From Candidatus Kapaibacterium sp. (GTDB lineage Bacteria > Bacteroidota > Ignavibacteria > Kapaibacteriales > UBA7675): a DNA stretch of 55,957 bases. Shown piece after piece: positions 34,470 through 43,237 of the stretch. Position 1 is the stretch's first letter. The number at the start of each line of letters is the position of its first letter. The position numbers and the translations under genes were made by a program. Under the pieces are notes generated by a model. That model was not told the DNA's origin, did no database searches, and was given only the letters and a program-made list of their open reading frames with translations. Where the stretch lies: the NCBI GenBank assembly GCA_028284775.1, contig JANQRB010000067.1, positions 1-55,957 of the forward strand, read 5' to 3'.

Positions 34470-35162
34470 TTAGGCTTTATTCAGATCGGCATAGGGATCC
34501 GTCGTATCAAAGCTGGCAAAATAGTAATATGTGCGTCCATTGTCATCAAGTTCGATCGTGGCAATATGCTTGTCGACACAAATCGCCAGCATGTGTTCGA
34601 TCTCGGAAAGCGAAAATTCCGATTCGAGAGCGATGACTTCGGGATAGACTTTGCCGTTATGGCTATAGGCATGCTGAAGTATCGCTTTTTCCTGTGACTG
34701 CCGTTCGTCCGGGAAATTCATGTCTTCGAAACCGCGGCACTCTTCGGCGAGCTTCAGAATTTTGCGTTTGTGTTCGTAGGTTGTATAGGACTTATACAAC
34801 AGAATCGAGCCGAAAATGAGAATCAGCGGCGTTTCGGTTGAGATGATTCCAATCAGGGTCAGAATGCCGAAGACAACGAGTGTCCGCTTTTTCTTATCCA
34901 TCTGTCGTTCGGCGAGGTCCAGGCGTCGCACCATTTTGCGGTAGGTATCTTCGCGCATCCGGCGCTGCGGTTTGTTCTGCTTGTTAACAACCGTGTCGAC
35001 CGCGTCGAGAATCGTCTGGACGGCATTTTCCAGGACACCGCCCTGATTTCCACCGGAAGTTTTGCGAGTAAAGCGCGTGGCTGCTGCGTTCAAGTTGTGC
35101 CCATCTTTGTACTTCTGATACCACACTTCGAAATTTTCGTTCTGACTTTTATTGAATCCCAT
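34470..35162 (-). CDS. Hypothetical membrane protein
   Basis: 230 residues from the ATG at 35162 (MGFNKSQNENFEVWYQKYKD), preceded by GGAG. I do not recognise the family. A polar N-terminal half (1-95) ends in a basic amphipathic stretch (RLDLAERQMDKKKR). Two close hydrophobic segments form a membrane hairpin (LVVFGILTLIGIIST and LILIFGSILLYKSY, about 100-132). A C-terminal domain (about 145-230), with QEKAILQHAYSHNGKVYPEV and LSEIEHMLAICVDKHIAT, has the look of a winged-helix module. It is monocistronic, between fsa and the M16 protease gene on the minus strand. Confidence 0.65.
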   Translation of the reverse strand: MGFNKSQNENFEVWYQKYKDGHNLNAAATRFTRKTSGGNQGGVLENAVQTILDAVDTVVNKQNKPQRRMREDTYRKMVRRLDLAERQMDKKKRTLVVFGILTLIGIISTETPLILIFGSILLYKSYTTYEHKRKILKLAEECRGFEDMNFPDERQSQEKAILQHAYSHNGKVYPEVIALESEFSLSEIEHMLAICVDKHIATIELDDNGRTYYYFASFDTTDPYADLNKA

Positions 35163-35339
35163 ATGACCTGCTCCACTTTGGATGAGCACAGAAAGACGAC
35201 CAGCCATTCTCACGTCCCATAATTAGCAAGCGTTCTAAGCTACGAATTAGCGATGTTTTCTGAAACGTAAAATACGGTCGCCTGTTGCACGGATTCAGGC
35301 GCAGCATAAAAATCTTTGGCCCGGTCTAAAGAGACATCC

Positions 35340-36632
35340 CTATCGGCCGGCGGCGGGAACAAAATCGATGCGGACACTAAGCGAATCCTGCAGTGTCGCA
35401 GACGCGTAGTCTCGAACCGCGTCGGCGTTGACCTGATTGAAATAATCGCCGAGACGCAAGATGCGTTCGGGATCATCGAAAAACAGGGTTTGATGCGCTA
35501 TTTCATCGGCGATACCCGAATTACGCTGCAATGCCTGCGCGACTCTCGTCTCGATGCGATTGCGCGCCTTTTGTATTTCACGATCTTCAACACCCCTGTC
35601 GATCAAAGTCGTAATGACTCCTTTGATGGCTTCGTTCAGTTGATCGCAGGTCACGTCGGCTTTGCTGCCGATGGTGTAAAAGCTGAAAAGCGAAGAAAGC
35701 TCTCGTTCATCGAGGTAAGCGCCCACTTCGGAAGCAATCTGCTTTTCGTAGACAAGACTGCGGTACAGGCGTGAGCTCATGCCGTCCGACAAAATGCTTG
35801 CGAGAATTTCCGCGGTGAAAAAATTATCGTGTGTGAGTCCTTCGGTATGATAGCTGAGAAAGACGCTGTTCATTGGAATGTGATCGTGTAGCACTTCGTG
35901 CACGCCGCCATTGCGATCGTCGACTCCGAGGCTGCCGCGTTTGATGGCTGTGTGGCTGCCCGCTATCGAGCCAAAGTAGCGTTCTACCAATGGCAATGCC
36001 TGCTCGGGATCGACATCGCCGCATAAGATGAGACAGGCATTGTCCGGCTTGTAGTACAGCTCATAGAAACTGCGCACGTCGCCGAGTGTAGCCTGCCGCA
36101 CATGATCGACGCTGCCATACACATCCCAGCTATAAGGGGCGCCTTCGCGAAAGGCCAGCGCAGCCTGCGTCCGGGAGTAACGACCATAGGGCCGGTTTTC
36201 TACATTCTGGCCGATTTCTTCGGTCACGACACTCTGCTGCACCTCGAGACTGTTCTGCGCCACGCTGAAATCGCCCATTCGCCGGGATTCCAGCCACAGC
36301 CCCAGCTCCAGCTGATGCGAGGGAAGCACCATATAGTATATTGTTTTGTCTTCAGTCGTATAGGCGTTGTTGTTGCCGCCCGCCGCCGTACACAGACGGT
36401 CGAACGCGCCGTCGGCAAGATCGGAAGAACCCTCGAACATCAGATGCTCGAATAAATGCGCGAAGCCGGTATTGCGGGGAGATTCATCCTTGGCCCCGAC
36501 TTTATACGCTACGGTGATATTGATGACCGAAGCATTCCGCTTCGGGACTATGAGTACGCGCAGGCCATTAGCGAGTGTCGTATCGCTGATACTGAGTTTT
36601 GTCGGCCTGAATGAAGCGCTGGAAGTGGGCAT
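35340..36632 (-). CDS. M16 family zinc metallopeptidase (processing peptidase-like)
   Basis: 430 residues from the ATG at 36632 (MPTSSASF); upstream codons in frame overlap the dapD end and look spurious. The inverted zinc motif HxxEH is present in FAHLFEHLMFEGS, with the third ligand in EEIGQNVENRP. The second half repeats the fold (LHDHIPMNSVFLSYHTEGL, SRLYRSLVYEKQIA). This is the M16B type, which degrades or processes short unfolded peptides. M16B enzymes often have an inactive partner encoded next door; none is here. It follows dapD by 28 bp, so it is probably the third gene of the aspS-dapD transcript. No signal peptide is seen, so cytoplasmic. Confidence 0.92.
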   Translation of the reverse strand: MPTSSASFRPTKLSISDTTLANGLRVLIVPKRNASVINITVAYKVGAKDESPRNTGFAHLFEHLMFEGSSDLADGAFDRLCTAAGGNNNAYTTEDKTIYYMVLPSHQLELGLWLESRRMGDFSVAQNSLEVQQSVVTEEIGQNVENRPYGRYSRTQAALAFREGAPYSWDVYGSVDHVRQATLGDVRSFYELYYKPDNACLILCGDVDPEQALPLVERYFGSIAGSHTAIKRGSLGVDDRNGGVHEVLHDHIPMNSVFLSYHTEGLTHDNFFTAEILASILSDGMSSRLYRSLVYEKQIASEVGAYLDERELSSLFSFYTIGSKADVTCDQLNEAIKGVITTLIDRGVEDREIQKARNRIETRVAQALQRNSGIADEIAHQTLFFDDPERILRLGDYFNQVNADAVRDYASATLQDSLSVRIDFVPAAGR

Positions 36633-36660
36633 AGCTGTTGCGGGATCTGGTGAACTGGCC

Positions 36661-37491
36661 TTAACGCAATGCAGATTCCAGCGCCGTTTTGGCGTCCGTA
36701 CTATCATCGCGGTATTTGATTATGATCGGCGTATAGACCGACAGTCCGTGCTCGCTGCCGAAAGAATTCGTCAAGGCGCGCGCGCCGGCAATTACGACGG
36801 CATTGGCCGGAATTTCCAGCGGCGCGTCGGCGCTGGCGCGCAGGATACATTTGTTGACACTGTCATAAACCGGCGTGGAGGCATTGAGGATTACACCGGT
36901 CCCGAGAACGGCGCGGCGGCGAACTAATATCCCTTCATAAACTCCGCAATTGCCGCCGATCATAACGTCGTCTTCGATAATGACGGGGCGGGCGCCTGCA
37001 GGCTCCAGCACGCCCCCTATTTGACTTGCCGCGCTGATGTGCACGCGTTTGCCGATCTGCGCGCAGGTGCCGACAAGCGCATGCGAATCCACCATGACGC
37101 CTTCGTCAACGTAAGCGCCGATGTTAATATACATCGGCGGCATGCAGATGACGCCCGGCGCGACATAAGAGCCGGTGCGAATGGATGAGCCGCCAGGCAC
37201 CAGCCGGACCGCATCCTGCAGCTGTAGCGGCCGCAGCGGGATACTATCTTTGTCGAAAAAGGGCATGGCGGGCCCGGCGCTCATATCCACCAGGCTGCCG
37301 TGGCGGAAACAGAGCAGGATCCCCTGTTTAACCCAGGGAAACACCTGCCATTGGCCATCGGGGCCGGGCGCGGCGGCACGCAGCTCGCCGGCATTGAGCC
37401 CGCCCAGGAGCGCGTCCATAATTTCCCGTAATTCCTCTGCGCCGGCCTGCCTGCCGCCGGCAATCGATTCGATCTGTGTCTGAAGCGACAT
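36661..37491 (-). CDS. dapD: 2,3,4,5-tetrahydropyridine-2,6-dicarboxylate N-succinyltransferase
   Basis: 276 residues, standard DapD length. A helical N-terminal domain ([13 protein letters not shown]) is followed by a left-handed parallel beta-helix built of hexapeptide repeats: [52 protein letters not shown] and [19 protein letters not shown]. It transfers succinyl from succinyl-CoA to tetrahydrodipicolinate in the succinylase branch of diaminopimelate and lysine synthesis. This branch therefore probably supplies the peptidoglycan cross-link residue in this organism. It begins 12 bp after aspS, indicating one operon. Confidence 0.96.
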   Translation of the reverse strand: MSLQTQIESIAGGRQAGAEELREIMDALLGGLNAGELRAAAPGPDGQWQVFPWVKQGILLCFRHGSLVDMSAGPAMPFFDKDSIPLRPLQLQDAVRLVPGGSSIRTGSYVAPGVICMPPMYINIGAYVDEGVMVDSHALVGTCAQIGKRVHISAASQIGGVLEPAGARPVIIEDDVMIGGNCGVYEGILVRRRAVLGTGVILNASTPVYDSVNKCILRASADAPLEIPANAVVIAGARALTNSFGSEHGLSVYTPIIIKYRDDSTDAKTALESALR

Positions 37492-37503
37492 GCTACTGCC
37501 CGA

Positions 37504-39288
37504 TCAATGTGACTGTTCTTTGTCTGCCAGCAAGCGAAGGCCCAATTCTTCCAACTGATCCTGCGCGACAGCGGATGGCGCGTCATCCAGCAGGGATTGG
37601 GCGCTGGTCGTTTTGGGGAAGGCGATGACGTCACGGATATTCTCCGTGCCGGCCAGGACCATAATCAGCCGGTCCAGGCCGAAAGCGATTCCGCCGTGGG
37701 GCGGAGCGCCATATTGCAGGGCGTCAAGCAAGAAGCCGAACTTGGCCTGCGCTTCGGATTCTGAAATGTTCAACAATCTGAACATCGCCTGTTGAACGTC
37801 CTGCCGGTGAATGCGGATGCTGCCGCCGGCAACCTCGTGGCCGTTAACAACGAGATCGTAGGCGCGCGCGCGAACACGTGCCGGCTCGCTTGCCATCAGC
37901 GGGATGTCTTCTTCGAAAGGCATCGTAAAGGGATGGTGCATTGCAACAAAGCGCTTGTTCGCTTCATCTTCTTCCACGAGCGGCCATTCGGTAACGAAGA
38001 GAAAATCATAGCGTCCTGCTAAGGCGGCGATGATTCCCTGCCGTCGCGCCAGCTCCAGACGCAGTGCGCCGAGCACACTGTAACATGTCGTGAAACTGTC
38101 GGCCGCGAAGAGCAGCAAATCGCCGGCTTCGGCTGCTGCCGCGGCGCGCAGAGCGGCGAGTTCGTCCGTACTGAAGAATTTGGCTATCGGCGACTGGACG
38201 CCGTCTTCATTTATTTTCATCCAGGCCAGCCCTCTGGCGCCATAACGTTTGGCAAGCTCCGTCAGCTCATCGATCTGCTTGCGCGAATAGGTCGCGCAGC
38301 CTTTGGCGTTAAGCAGCGCCACGCTGCCGCCGCCTGCGACAGTATCGGCGAAGACCTTGAAGTCGCAGGCTCTTACTATCTCGCTGACGGTGACAAGTTC
38401 CCAATCAAAGCGTGTATCGGGTTTGTCGCTGCCATAGCGTGTCATAGCGTCCCGGTAACTCAGCCGCGGGAAGGGAGCCGTGACCTCGATGCCCAGCACC
38501 TCCCGCCACAGTTGTACTATAAACCCTTCTACCAGGGCGATGACGTCGTCCTGATCGACAAAAGACATCTCAAGGTCGATCTGTGAAAACTCCGGCTGGC
38601 GGTCGGCACGCAGATCTTCGTCGCGGAAACATTTGACGATTTGCATATACCGATCGAAGCCCGACATCATCAGGAGCTGTTTATAAATCTGAGGCGATTG
38701 CGGCAGTGCGTAAAACAGCCCCTGGTGAATGCGGCTCGGCACCAGGTAGTCGCGTGCGCCTTCAGGTGTGGACTTCATCAGCACCGGCGTCTCGATTTCA
38801 ACGAAGTCATGCCCCGCAAAATATCGGTGTGCAATCTGATACACCTGATTGCGGATTAACAAATTGCGCTGCAGACTGGGCCGGCGCAGATCAAGATAGC
38901 GGTGTTTCAGCCGCAGCTCCTCGCCGGCACGTACTTCATCTTCCACTTCAAAGGGCGGCAGCGCCGCTCGGTTAATAATCTGTATCTCATCGGCAAGGAC
39001 TTCCACCTTGCCGGTGGCAATATGTGGATTGGGGCTTTCGCGCAGACGCACCCTGCCCTTAACAGCGACGACATACTCCGCATGGAGCTCGCGTGCTGTT
39101 GCCGCTGCCGCAGCTGCGTCTTCCGGCTGCACGACGGCTTGTGTGACGCCGTAACGGTCGCGCAGGTCAATAAAAATCAAACCGCCGAGATCGCGTCGGG
39201 AATACACCCAGCCATTCAAAACAACTTCCTGACCAATCTGCTCCTCCCGGAGCGCGCCGCACGTGACGCTACGCTTCAAAAAACTCAT
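37504..39288 (-). CDS. aspS: Aspartyl-tRNA synthetase, bacterial type
   Basis: 594 residues from the ATG at 39288 (MSFLKRSVTCGALR). An N-terminal OB anticodon-binding domain (QEVVLNGWVYSRRDLGGLIF) is followed by class II motif 1 (DFVEIETPVLMKSTPEGARD), motif 2 (YMQIVKCFRDEDLRADRQPE), the bacterial GAD insertion (about 290-420), and motif 3 (GGIAFGLDRLIMVLAG). It charges tRNA-Asp. Whether it is discriminating or also charges tRNA-Asn (needing GatCAB) is not decided here; a tRNA-Asn gene is present but no asnS is seen in the window. It heads the aspS-dapD-M16 run. A TAATTTG box lies about 50 bp upstream. Confidence 0.97.
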   Translation of the reverse strand: MSFLKRSVTCGALREEQIGQEVVLNGWVYSRRDLGGLIFIDLRDRYGVTQAVVQPEDAAAAAATARELHAEYVVAVKGRVRLRESPNPHIATGKVEVLADEIQIINRAALPPFEVEDEVRAGEELRLKHRYLDLRRPSLQRNLLIRNQVYQIAHRYFAGHDFVEIETPVLMKSTPEGARDYLVPSRIHQGLFYALPQSPQIYKQLLMMSGFDRYMQIVKCFRDEDLRADRQPEFSQIDLEMSFVDQDDVIALVEGFIVQLWREVLGIEVTAPFPRLSYRDAMTRYGSDKPDTRFDWELVTVSEIVRACDFKVFADTVAGGGSVALLNAKGCATYSRKQIDELTELAKRYGARGLAWMKINEDGVQSPIAKFFSTDELAALRAAAAAEAGDLLLFAADSFTTCYSVLGALRLELARRQGIIAALAGRYDFLFVTEWPLVEEDEANKRFVAMHHPFTMPFEEDIPLMASEPARVRARAYDLVVNGHEVAGGSIRIHRQDVQQAMFRLLNISESEAQAKFGFLLDALQYGAPPHGGIAFGLDRLIMVLAGTENIRDVIAFPKTTSAQSLLDDAPSAVAQDQLEELGLRLLADKEQSH

Positions 39289-39387
39289 TGTATCCAGATG
39301 TATTCGATTTAACAAATTCCGCGCCTGCGGAACAACAAAGGCGCCAAATTACGCAATTGCGGTGGGAAAGCAGTAGATTTTCTGGCT

Positions 39388-41529
39388 TCACTCGCTATCT
39401 ATCTGGAATTCCACCCGGCGGTTCATCCGCCGGCCTTCCGCGCTTGAATTGTCGGCGACAGGTTCAGTTTCTCCCAGTCCTTTCTCACGGATGCGCTCGC
39501 GCGCCACTCCCTGCCGGACAAGATAGTCGGCGACTGCCCGGGCTCGGGCACCCGAGAGGCGCAGGTTGTCACTGCTCTCGCCCACGTTGTCCGTATGCCC
39601 GCGAAGTGTGATGGTCATTGCGGGATTGTAGCTGAGCAAGTCGACGACGCGTGCCAGCTCGGTTGCAGACTGGTCCAGTAAGTCCGCCGTTCCACTACTG
39701 AAAAAGACATTGTTCAGGCGCACGGTCTGCCCTTCCTCGATCGGCACCAGCATCAGGTCGCGGGTCAGTTCGCTATATTCGGCCAGAGTCGCCAGATCCA
39801 GATTCTCGTTGACGGCAAAATAATTCGGGGCTTCGGCTCGGAAGGCGTAATGCTGTCCCGCCGGTAAAGCAATGCGATACGCTCCACTCGCGGGGCTCGA
39901 CGTTGCACGACCAACTTCAACGCCGCTGTGCAAGTCTTCATAGATAATGCGCGTCGTAACCGGCCGACCTGTCTTGGCGTCTTTCACGATGCCTTCCACC
40001 AGGATCAGCGGCTGCGGCCGGAGACTCTGCGGCAGGCGCAGCCGAAAGATATCCTGCTCGCCGAAGGACTGCTCCGTTGAGACGAAATAAACGTACTCAC
40101 CCGAGGCTGGTACCGAAAAGTCGCCGTCCCAACCCTCGCTGTTGATTTCGGGGCCCAGGTTAATCGGTTCGGACCATTGCAGCCAGGTGTCGTCGAGGCG
40201 TCGGCTCATAAAGATATCGTTGCCGCCATAACCGTTATGCCCTTCCGAAGAAAAGTATAAGGTGCGATTGTCGGCGGCGAGAAAAACCGTCGCTTCTGCG
40301 GTCGCGGTGTTGATGTCCGGTCCGATGTTAAGCGGTTCGGACCAGCTTTCGTCCTCGCGGCGAAAGGAAACAAAGATGTCCATATCGCCCAGTCCGCCCG
40401 GGCGAAACAGCGCCATCAGCAAGGTCGATCCGTCGGCGGCCATACTGTAATTGACGTAGGGACCCTGGTTCTGAAATCCTTCAATATTCAAGGCCTCCGG
40501 CATGCTCCAGCCGGTTTCGGTCAGGTAGGCCAGCGAGACGCCCGGTCCGGGAGTCGCGCCGCTCTTGTAGACCGAGCCCAGCACCAGCGTATTATTAGCG
40601 GGCATCACCGAGCTGACGAAATTCGGATACTCATCGTTGAGAGGGGCGGCGAGATGCTGCGCTTCACCCCAAAATCCGTCCGGCTGTTTTGTTGAAAACC
40701 AGATGTCTTCTCTCTTGTTGGGGCCGATGTTATCCGGATGCTGTAGGCGGCAAAAGAACAGCGTGTTGCCATCGGCAGTCACGACCGGCAGCAGTTCGCG
40801 ATGCTCGGAGTTTATACGGGCGCCGAGGTTTTCGCGTTCGTTGACTTCGATGTGTTTGCCGATCAGATTGATGTGCGGGCGAATCGTATCCAGGGTCGTT
40901 CCGAGCGCGATGGCATCGATTTCATTCCAGCCGGGCACAGCGCCTGTCTGGATTGTTAACTCCACCTGCTTCACTTTGTACGGTCGCGCTTCAAAGAATA
41001 TGTTAAAGAAGCGGTAACGTTCGGGGAGATTTTTCGCTTCGACGGAATAAATCACTTCCGACTGCCCGTCTTCGCCATAGAGCCGCACGGAGCTGATAGC
41101 GCCGGGATTGAGGTTCTCCAGCACAAAGAGCTGCCGGGCATGCACCGCCACGGGAAAGCCAACCCTGATCGTCGCCTTGGCTTTGGGATCCAGGTCGGGA
41201 TCACTGCCGTCGATTTCTTTGCCAGCCACCCAGGAACAGGGGTTCGACTCGTTGATGGCGATCGTGGAAAGAGCATTCGGCCTGCCGAGCAGCTGCGAGG
41301 CCGAGTACGCGCCGCTGGGACGAAGGGCCGACGTGACTTTTACGACTCGCGATGCCCATTGCAGTTCGGGTTCGGCTGCATCTGTGCCCCGGTCGTTTTG
41401 TGCATAAACTGCTGCCGCATTTCCGGCGGGCCCGGCGCAGAGTACAAAGAAAGCGCCGCACAGTGCTGCGAGCCGCACGAAGCCGCAGCGAACAATCTCA
41501 GAAACACAAACTTGCATTGATGAAAACAT
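39388..41529 (-). CDS. OmpA-family outer-membrane protein with PD40 propeller (PorE-like)
   Basis: 713 residues. A signal peptide (FVRLAALCGAFFVLCAG) leads to a discoidin-like N-terminal sandwich (about 55-210). A PD40/WD40-type propeller follows (about 230-490, repeats such as GNTLFFCRLQHPDNIGPNKR, NRTLYFSSEGHNGYGGNDIF and GEYVYFVSTEQSFGEQDIF). Next come a carboxypeptidase-regulatory-like domain (VEGIVKDAKTGRPVTTRIIY, about 510-590) and a C-terminal OmpA domain (NVFFSSGTADLLDQSATELA, TLRGHTDNVGESSDNLRLSG). The propeller-CRD-OmpA order is that of PorE, the peptidoglycan-binding accessory lipoprotein of the type IX secretion system. Unlike PorE it has no clear lipobox and carries a discoidin-like domain instead of TPRs. 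It probably bridges outer membrane and peptidoglycan. Confidence 0.85.
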   Translation of the reverse strand: MFSSMQVCVSEIVRCGFVRLAALCGAFFVLCAGPAGNAAAVYAQNDRGTDAAEPELQWASRVVKVTSALRPSGAYSASQLLGRPNALSTIAINESNPCSWVAGKEIDGSDPDLDPKAKATIRVGFPVAVHARQLFVLENLNPGAISSVRLYGEDGQSEVIYSVEAKNLPERYRFFNIFFEARPYKVKQVELTIQTGAVPGWNEIDAIALGTTLDTIRPHINLIGKHIEVNERENLGARINSEHRELLPVVTADGNTLFFCRLQHPDNIGPNKREDIWFSTKQPDGFWGEAQHLAAPLNDEYPNFVSSVMPANNTLVLGSVYKSGATPGPGVSLAYLTETGWSMPEALNIEGFQNQGPYVNYSMAADGSTLLMALFRPGGLGDMDIFVSFRREDESWSEPLNIGPDINTATAEATVFLAADNRTLYFSSEGHNGYGGNDIFMSRRLDDTWLQWSEPINLGPEINSEGWDGDFSVPASGEYVYFVSTEQSFGEQDIFRLRLPQSLRPQPLILVEGIVKDAKTGRPVTTRIIYEDLHSGVEVGRATSSPASGAYRIALPAGQHYAFRAEAPNYFAVNENLDLATLAEYSELTRDLMLVPIEEGQTVRLNNVFFSSGTADLLDQSATELARVVDLLSYNPAMTITLRGHTDNVGESSDNLRLSGARARAVADYLVRQGVARERIREKGLGETEPVADNSSAEGRRMNRRVEFQIDSE

Positions 41530-41918
41530 AAGCGGGAATAGGCTGGTTTCGGTCTTGAAACATTACGGAAACTTGCGCAGTCGGCTTCCGTAGGTCTGGC
41601 CAGAATTTTCGGAACGCCCGAAGGTCGGACAGAGACGTAAAAATGTACTTCCGGTTGCAATTAGATCGTCCGACGCGGCATTGGTATGGCGGAAGCGACC
41701 GGCAGAACACCATGGCCTGCGAGGCGTTACAGCAGGCCGACGCTGCCTGGCAGGCAAGAATCAATTGTTTGCCGTCAGCCGGCGTTGTATGTTAGGCAGC
41801 GCCGTTGAACCGGGCAATACAAGCTGCAAGGCAGGTCTACGTCCTGGAAAGCTCGGCAAGATTTCACGGCTGCTCCGGCAGCATTAACTCGCGCATTACG
41901 ACAGGGTAACGAATTGCT
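41530..41918. other. 389-bp divergent intergenic region
   Basis: It lies between the PorE-like gene (minus) and the AsnB-like gene (plus). No conserved gene, RNA or strong hairpin is seen; short open frames on both strands (60-88 codons) are not supported. No clear TTG/TAnnTTTG promoter pair was found by eye for either side. Confidence 0.5.
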
Positions 41919-43223
41919 ATGAAGTATAGAACGCAAGGAATGAAGGGGCTCCGCCTGCTGATGATTCTGATACTGATGACCGTCGGGTTCAATCTGCCGA
42001 CCGCTCTGACGCAGTCGGGCCAGAAGATCCTGATTCCAATGGACATCTCACAGAGCGATCACCTGAAGGCCTACGGCATTTCATATATGGCGCTCAGCGA
42101 AGGCATTCGGGTCGATTGGCTGCTCAACTATCGCGGCGGTTCCTTTCTGCTGGATTTTAACAATCGAATGATCGGCGAATGCCGCCTGCGCGGCGTATCC
42201 TTTCAGCTAATCGACGGCGCCGCGGCCTCTGTTATCTACAACGAAGTTCAGAGCGAAGACAATAATACCGAGGTAATCCGGCTCGAGAAGGAGCCGCGTA
42301 TCGCTGTTTACACCCCGCCTGGCTCGCAGCCCTGGGATGATGCCGTGACGCTTGCGATGGAATACGCCGAGATACCCTATCAACAAATCTGGGACAAAGA
42401 AGTACTGGAAGACTCCCTGCGCCATTACGACTGGCTGCACCTGCACCACGAGGATTTTACGGGGCAGTACGGCAAATTCTATGCCTCCTTTGCCAATGCC
42501 TCCTGGTATATCGCCCAGGTGGAGACGCTGGAACGGACCGCGAAAAGTCTGGGCTACCGCAAAGTGTCCGAGCTTAAAAAAGCGGTGGTGGAACGTATCC
42601 GCCAGTATATCGCCGGCGGTGGCTTTATGTTTGCGATGTGCAGCGCTACCGACACCTACGACATCGCGCAGGCTGCCGCCTCGATCGACATCTGCGCGGA
42701 AATGTTCGACGGCGACCCCGCTGATCCGACCGCCAACGACAAGCTGGATTTTGACCGGACTTTTGCCTTTGAAAACTTCAAGCTGATCATGGATCCCTAT
42801 CAGTACGAGTATTCCACCATCGACGTCAATCCCACCAACCTGCTTGCAACGCAGGATACCGACTATTTTACCTTGTTTGATTTTTCCGCCAAGTATGATC
42901 CGGTGCCGACGATGCTGACCCAGTGTCACGTCAATGTTGTTCGCGGCTTTCTGGGGCAGACGACCGCATTTCACAAACGCTTCATTAAGAAATCCGTGAC
43001 CATTCTCGGCGAGCGCGACGGCTCGGATCAGGTGAAGTATATTCACGGTAAACATGGCCGCGGCACCTTTACCTGGTATGCCGGTCACGACCCCGAAGAT
43101 TATCGTCACGCTGTCGGCGATCCGCCGACCGATCTGAAACTCCATAAGAACTCGCCCGGCTACCGTTTGATTCTCAACAACATTCTCTTCCCGGCCGCGG
43201 AAGAGAAACCGCAAAAGACCTGA
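41919..43223 (+). CDS. Secreted protein of the family often annotated asparagine synthetase B (function unproven)
   Basis: 434 residues. The signal segment (LLMILILMTVGFNLPTALTQ) is followed by QKILIPMDISQSDHLKAYGI and DWLLNYRGGSFLLDF. I recall this opening from a Bacteroidota family commonly mislabelled asparagine synthetase B, although no PP-loop synthetase domain is visible. The body looks like a class I glutaminase/ThuA-type flavodoxin-like fold: RIAVYTPPGSQPWDDAVTLA, a strand-turn with a cysteine in GGGFMFAMCSATDT, and WYAGHDPEDYRH near the end. Two Asp/His-rich segments could bind metal. It is followed after 14 bp by the VWA gene, then the AAA+ gene. ATG at 41940 is an alternative start. 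Confidence 0.65.
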   Translation: MKYRTQGMKGLRLLMILILMTVGFNLPTALTQSGQKILIPMDISQSDHLKAYGISYMALSEGIRVDWLLNYRGGSFLLDFNNRMIGECRLRGVSFQLIDGAAASVIYNEVQSEDNNTEVIRLEKEPRIAVYTPPGSQPWDDAVTLAMEYAEIPYQQIWDKEVLEDSLRHYDWLHLHHEDFTGQYGKFYASFANASWYIAQVETLERTAKSLGYRKVSELKKAVVERIRQYIAGGGFMFAMCSATDTYDIAQAAASIDICAEMFDGDPADPTANDKLDFDRTFAFENFKLIMDPYQYEYSTIDVNPTNLLATQDTDYFTLFDFSAKYDPVPTMLTQCHVNVVRGFLGQTTAFHKRFIKKSVTILGERDGSDQVKYIHGKHGRGTFTWYAGHDPEDYRHAVGDPPTDLKLHKNSPGYRLILNNILFPAAEEKPQKT

Positions 43224-43237
43224 GAGAGCTGCGCTCC

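Noticed and set aside
41498..41764. Minus-strand 88-codon frame upstream of the PorE-like gene
   Set aside because: It overlaps the start of the PorE-like gene in another frame, Cys/Arg-rich with no recognisable features.
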